DNA of 5,508 nt from an uncultured Clostridium sp. Lineage in GTDB: Bacteria > Bacillota_A > Clostridia > Lachnospirales > Lachnospiraceae. The translations under genes were made by a program, and so were the position numbers. Under the pieces are notes generated by a model that did no database searches, was not told where the DNA came from, and worked only from the letters and a program-made list of their open reading frames with translations. Within the stretch, counting starts at the first letter, position 1, and every line of letters starts with the position of its first letter. Where the stretch lies: NCBI GenBank assembly GCA_947174825.1, contig CAMWKN010000150.1:1-5508 (forward strand). The letters run 5' to 3'. This document shows positions 5,507 to 5,508 of the stretch, one piece after another.

Positions 5507-5508
5507 AG

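Noticed and set aside
1..5508. CRISPR array, tRNA or rRNA genes, insertion sequence
   Set aside because: No regularly spaced direct repeats, no cloverleaf or rRNA-like stretches, and no transposase reading frame or terminal repeats were seen on either strand.

Overview
The window looks like a stretch of a low-to-mid-GC Firmicute genome, most likely a gut clostridium of the Lachnospiraceae type. This rests on strong GGAGG-type ribosome binding sites, frequent GTG/TTG starts, AT-rich intergenic DNA, a lipobox lipoprotein and the style of the ABC transporter. It is inferred from sequence character, not from a database match.

There are two divergent blocks. On the minus strand (1 to about 1143) lie a flavin-reductase-like FMN-binding protein (341-1000) and, 67 bases downstream of it, the N-terminal 91 codons of a P-loop ATPase of the OLD/RecF/SMC-like kind, cut by the window edge (1-273). 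A plausible extended -10 promoter (1115-1143) reads into this block. Its roughly 108-base leader carries two perfect AA-centred palindromes that could be operators.

On the plus strand (1283 to the end) is a compact run of genes: a large predicted lipoprotein (1283-2497), two six-helix ABC-2-type permeases (2508-3347 and 3462-4313), their ATPase (4379-5002) and an ECF-type sigma factor (5036-5506). Gaps are 10, 114, 65 and 33 bases, so this is probably one operon that continues past the window; an anti-sigma gene would be the usual next neighbour. A separate ATPase with two different small permeases and a lipoprotein resembles the LanI + LanFEG immunity layout of lantibiotic loci and BcrAB-like peptide exporters. 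No peptide precursor or modification enzyme is visible, so a role in resisting or sensing an envelope-active peptide is inference.

The most unusual part is the 114-base gap between the two permeases. It holds a 14-codon ORF with a good ribosome binding site. Two interleaved, mutually exclusive inverted repeats (13 and 9-11 bp) overlap this ORF, and a third long hairpin swallows its stop codon just before the weakly initiated second permease. This is the expected layout of a leader-peptide-controlled RNA switch inside an operon. A second stem-loop follows the stop codon of permease 2, ahead of an ATPase with a very strong ribosome binding site.
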